Origin: an uncultured Syntrophomonadaceae bacterium
GTDB taxonomy: Bacteria > Bacillota > Syntrophomonadia > Syntrophomonadales > Syntrophomonadaceae
NCBI GenBank assembly: GCA_944391275.1
Contig: CALXSZ010000090.1
Location: 1 to 5,942 of the forward strand
DNA length: 5,942 nt
Direction: 5' to 3'
Below the pieces are notes generated by a model. The model was not told the DNA's origin, searched no databases, and saw nothing but the letters and a program-made list of their open reading frames with translations. Of this stretch, positions 5,440 to 5,942 are shown piece after piece; position 1 is the stretch's first letter, and each line of letters starts with the position of its first letter. The position numbers and the translations under genes were made by a program.

Positions 5440-5443
5440 ATGA
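5384..5443 (+). CDS. Possible 19-codon leader ORF overlapping the acetyltransferase start
   Basis: ATG at 5384 is preceded 6 nt upstream by GAGAGG (5372-5377). It opens a frame encoding MFYGKTSAVYVVGRSEERR, whose TGA (5441-5443) overlaps the acetyltransferase ATG (5440-5442) as ATGA. Such overlaps commonly couple translation of neighbouring genes. The peptide is not recognised. Its last seven codons lie in the purine-rich ribosome site of the next gene, so their Glu/Arg content may be forced by that site. The hairpin GTTTTA-TGG-TAAAAC starts inside its initiation codon and could modulate initiation. It may be a chance frame. Confidence 0.3.
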   Translation: MFYGKTSAVYVVGRSEERR

Positions 5444-5892
5444 AAATTTTAAAAATTCGGGAACATCGGGAAAAACTCCTCCAAGCGGCAGCGTGGTTTC
5501 ATACTCAATGGGGCGTCCCGGTTGAGGCTTATAAGGAGAGTATGTGGGAATGTTTGCACAATCCGGGGAAAATCCCCCAATGGTACATTGCAGTAGAGAA
5601 TGATGGGATTATTGGCGGCGTAGGGGTGATCGAAAACGACTTCCATGACCGGAAAGATTTAACGCCAAATGTGTGCGCCCTTTATGTTGAAGAGGAATAT
5701 CGCTGTCGGGGAATTGCCGGCAAATTGTTGCGGGCGGTTTGCCGGGATATGAACCAAATGGGGATTCATACATTATATCTCGTGACGGATCATACCACTT
5801 TTTACGAGAGATATGACTGGACGTTTTTGTGTATGGTACAGGAGGAAGAAACGCTGGCGCCTATCCGAATGTATATTCATCAAGAACCTTAG
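5440..5892 (+). CDS. GNAT-family N-acetyltransferase
   Basis: A cytoplasmic acetyl-CoA-dependent transferase of 150 residues, the usual length for a single GNAT domain; the acceptor is unknown (small amine, antibiotic-like molecule, peptide or protein). The central strand pair is seen around WYIAVENDGIIGGVGVIEND (48-67). Motif A follows: CALYVEEEYRCRGIAGKLL (79-97), where Arg88-x-x-Gly91-x-Ala93 fits the R/Q-x-x-G-x-G/A acetyl-CoA pyrophosphate loop, and the helix continues to about 107. Motif B is LYLVTDHTTFYERYDW (112-127), with FYERYDW matching the common FYEKxGF/W element. The N-terminal part (1-45) is the acceptor-side region and has no diagnostic motif. GAGGAG (5429-5434) lies 5 nt before ATG 5440. 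The gene stands apart from the nucleotidase behind a strong terminator, so context gives no clue to substrate. Confidence 0.92.
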   Translation: MKILKIREHREKLLQAAAWFHTQWGVPVEAYKESMWECLHNPGKIPQWYIAVENDGIIGGVGVIENDFHDRKDLTPNVCALYVEEEYRCRGIAGKLLRAVCRDMNQMGIHTLYLVTDHTTFYERYDWTFLCMVQEEETLAPIRMYIHQEP

Positions 5893-5942
5893 AATGGAGC
5901 GATCCATCCATGCCTGCCCTGCACGGATAGGGAATGCCTATG
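5893..5942 (+). other. Sequence after the acetyltransferase, with a weak stem-loop
   Basis: ATCC (5906-5909) can pair with GGAT (5925-5928) and TGC (5911-5913) with GCA (5921-5923), leaving an A-C mismatch and a 7-nt loop. No T tract follows before the window ends, so a terminator cannot be claimed. No start codon with a ribosome site is seen. Confidence 0.25.

Noticed and set aside
1..5942. Defence system, mobile element or prophage
   Set aside because: No transposase, integrase, terminal repeats, CRISPR repeats or toxin-antitoxin pair are visible; the helicase fragment alone is a common housekeeping type and not evidence of defence.

Overview
The window looks like ordinary chromosome from a low-to-mid GC member of the Bacillota, most likely a clostridial (gut or anaerobe-type) bacterium. 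The reasons are strong purine-rich Shine-Dalgarno sites (GGAGG, AGGAGG, GGGGAG) 5-7 nt before every start, intrinsic terminators with T-rich tails, lipoprotein signal peptides, and a short-form CstA transporter. I see no phage, IS, CRISPR, rRNA or tRNA sequence. The genus cannot be fixed from the sequence alone.

Layout, left to right. (1) Positions 1-678, minus strand: the N-terminal 226 residues of a UvrD/PcrA-type superfamily 1 DNA helicase. The window edge cuts it just inside the Walker B motif. It is transcribed leftward from a promoter with a perfect TATAAT box. (2) About 714-957: a non-coding divergent intergenic stretch with a 10-bp tandem duplication. (3) 1055-1498: a small lipoprotein of unknown function, with its own promoter upstream and a clear terminator behind it. 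(4) 1657-3108: a short CstA-family carbon-starvation transporter (483 aa). (5) 3109-3380: an intergenic region whose last third carries a cluster of five ATAAC boxes around a candidate promoter. (6) 3381-5060: a lipid-anchored 5'-nucleotidase / cyclic-nucleotide phosphodiesterase of the UshA family, complete, followed by a 12-bp perfect-stem terminator. (7) 5198-5439: an AT-rich leader that may encode a 19-codon upstream ORF overlapping the next start as ATGA. (8) 5440-5892: a GNAT N-acetyltransferase. The remaining 50 bases hold no gene start that I can see.

The five main genes do not form an obvious pathway. After the helicase, all genes point right, but the gaps are wide (158, 272 and 379 nt), and terminators follow the lipoprotein and nucleotidase genes. 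They are best read as separate transcription units. A loose nutritional theme is possible: the nucleotidase would release nucleosides and phosphate outside the cell, and CstA proteins import pyruvate or peptides. Nothing in the sequence ties the two together. I found no convincing new multi-gene system. The points most worth a second look are the ATAAC box cluster at 3262-3335, the possible leader ORF and palindrome before the acetyltransferase, the orphan lipoprotein, and the palindromes between promoter and start in several leaders.
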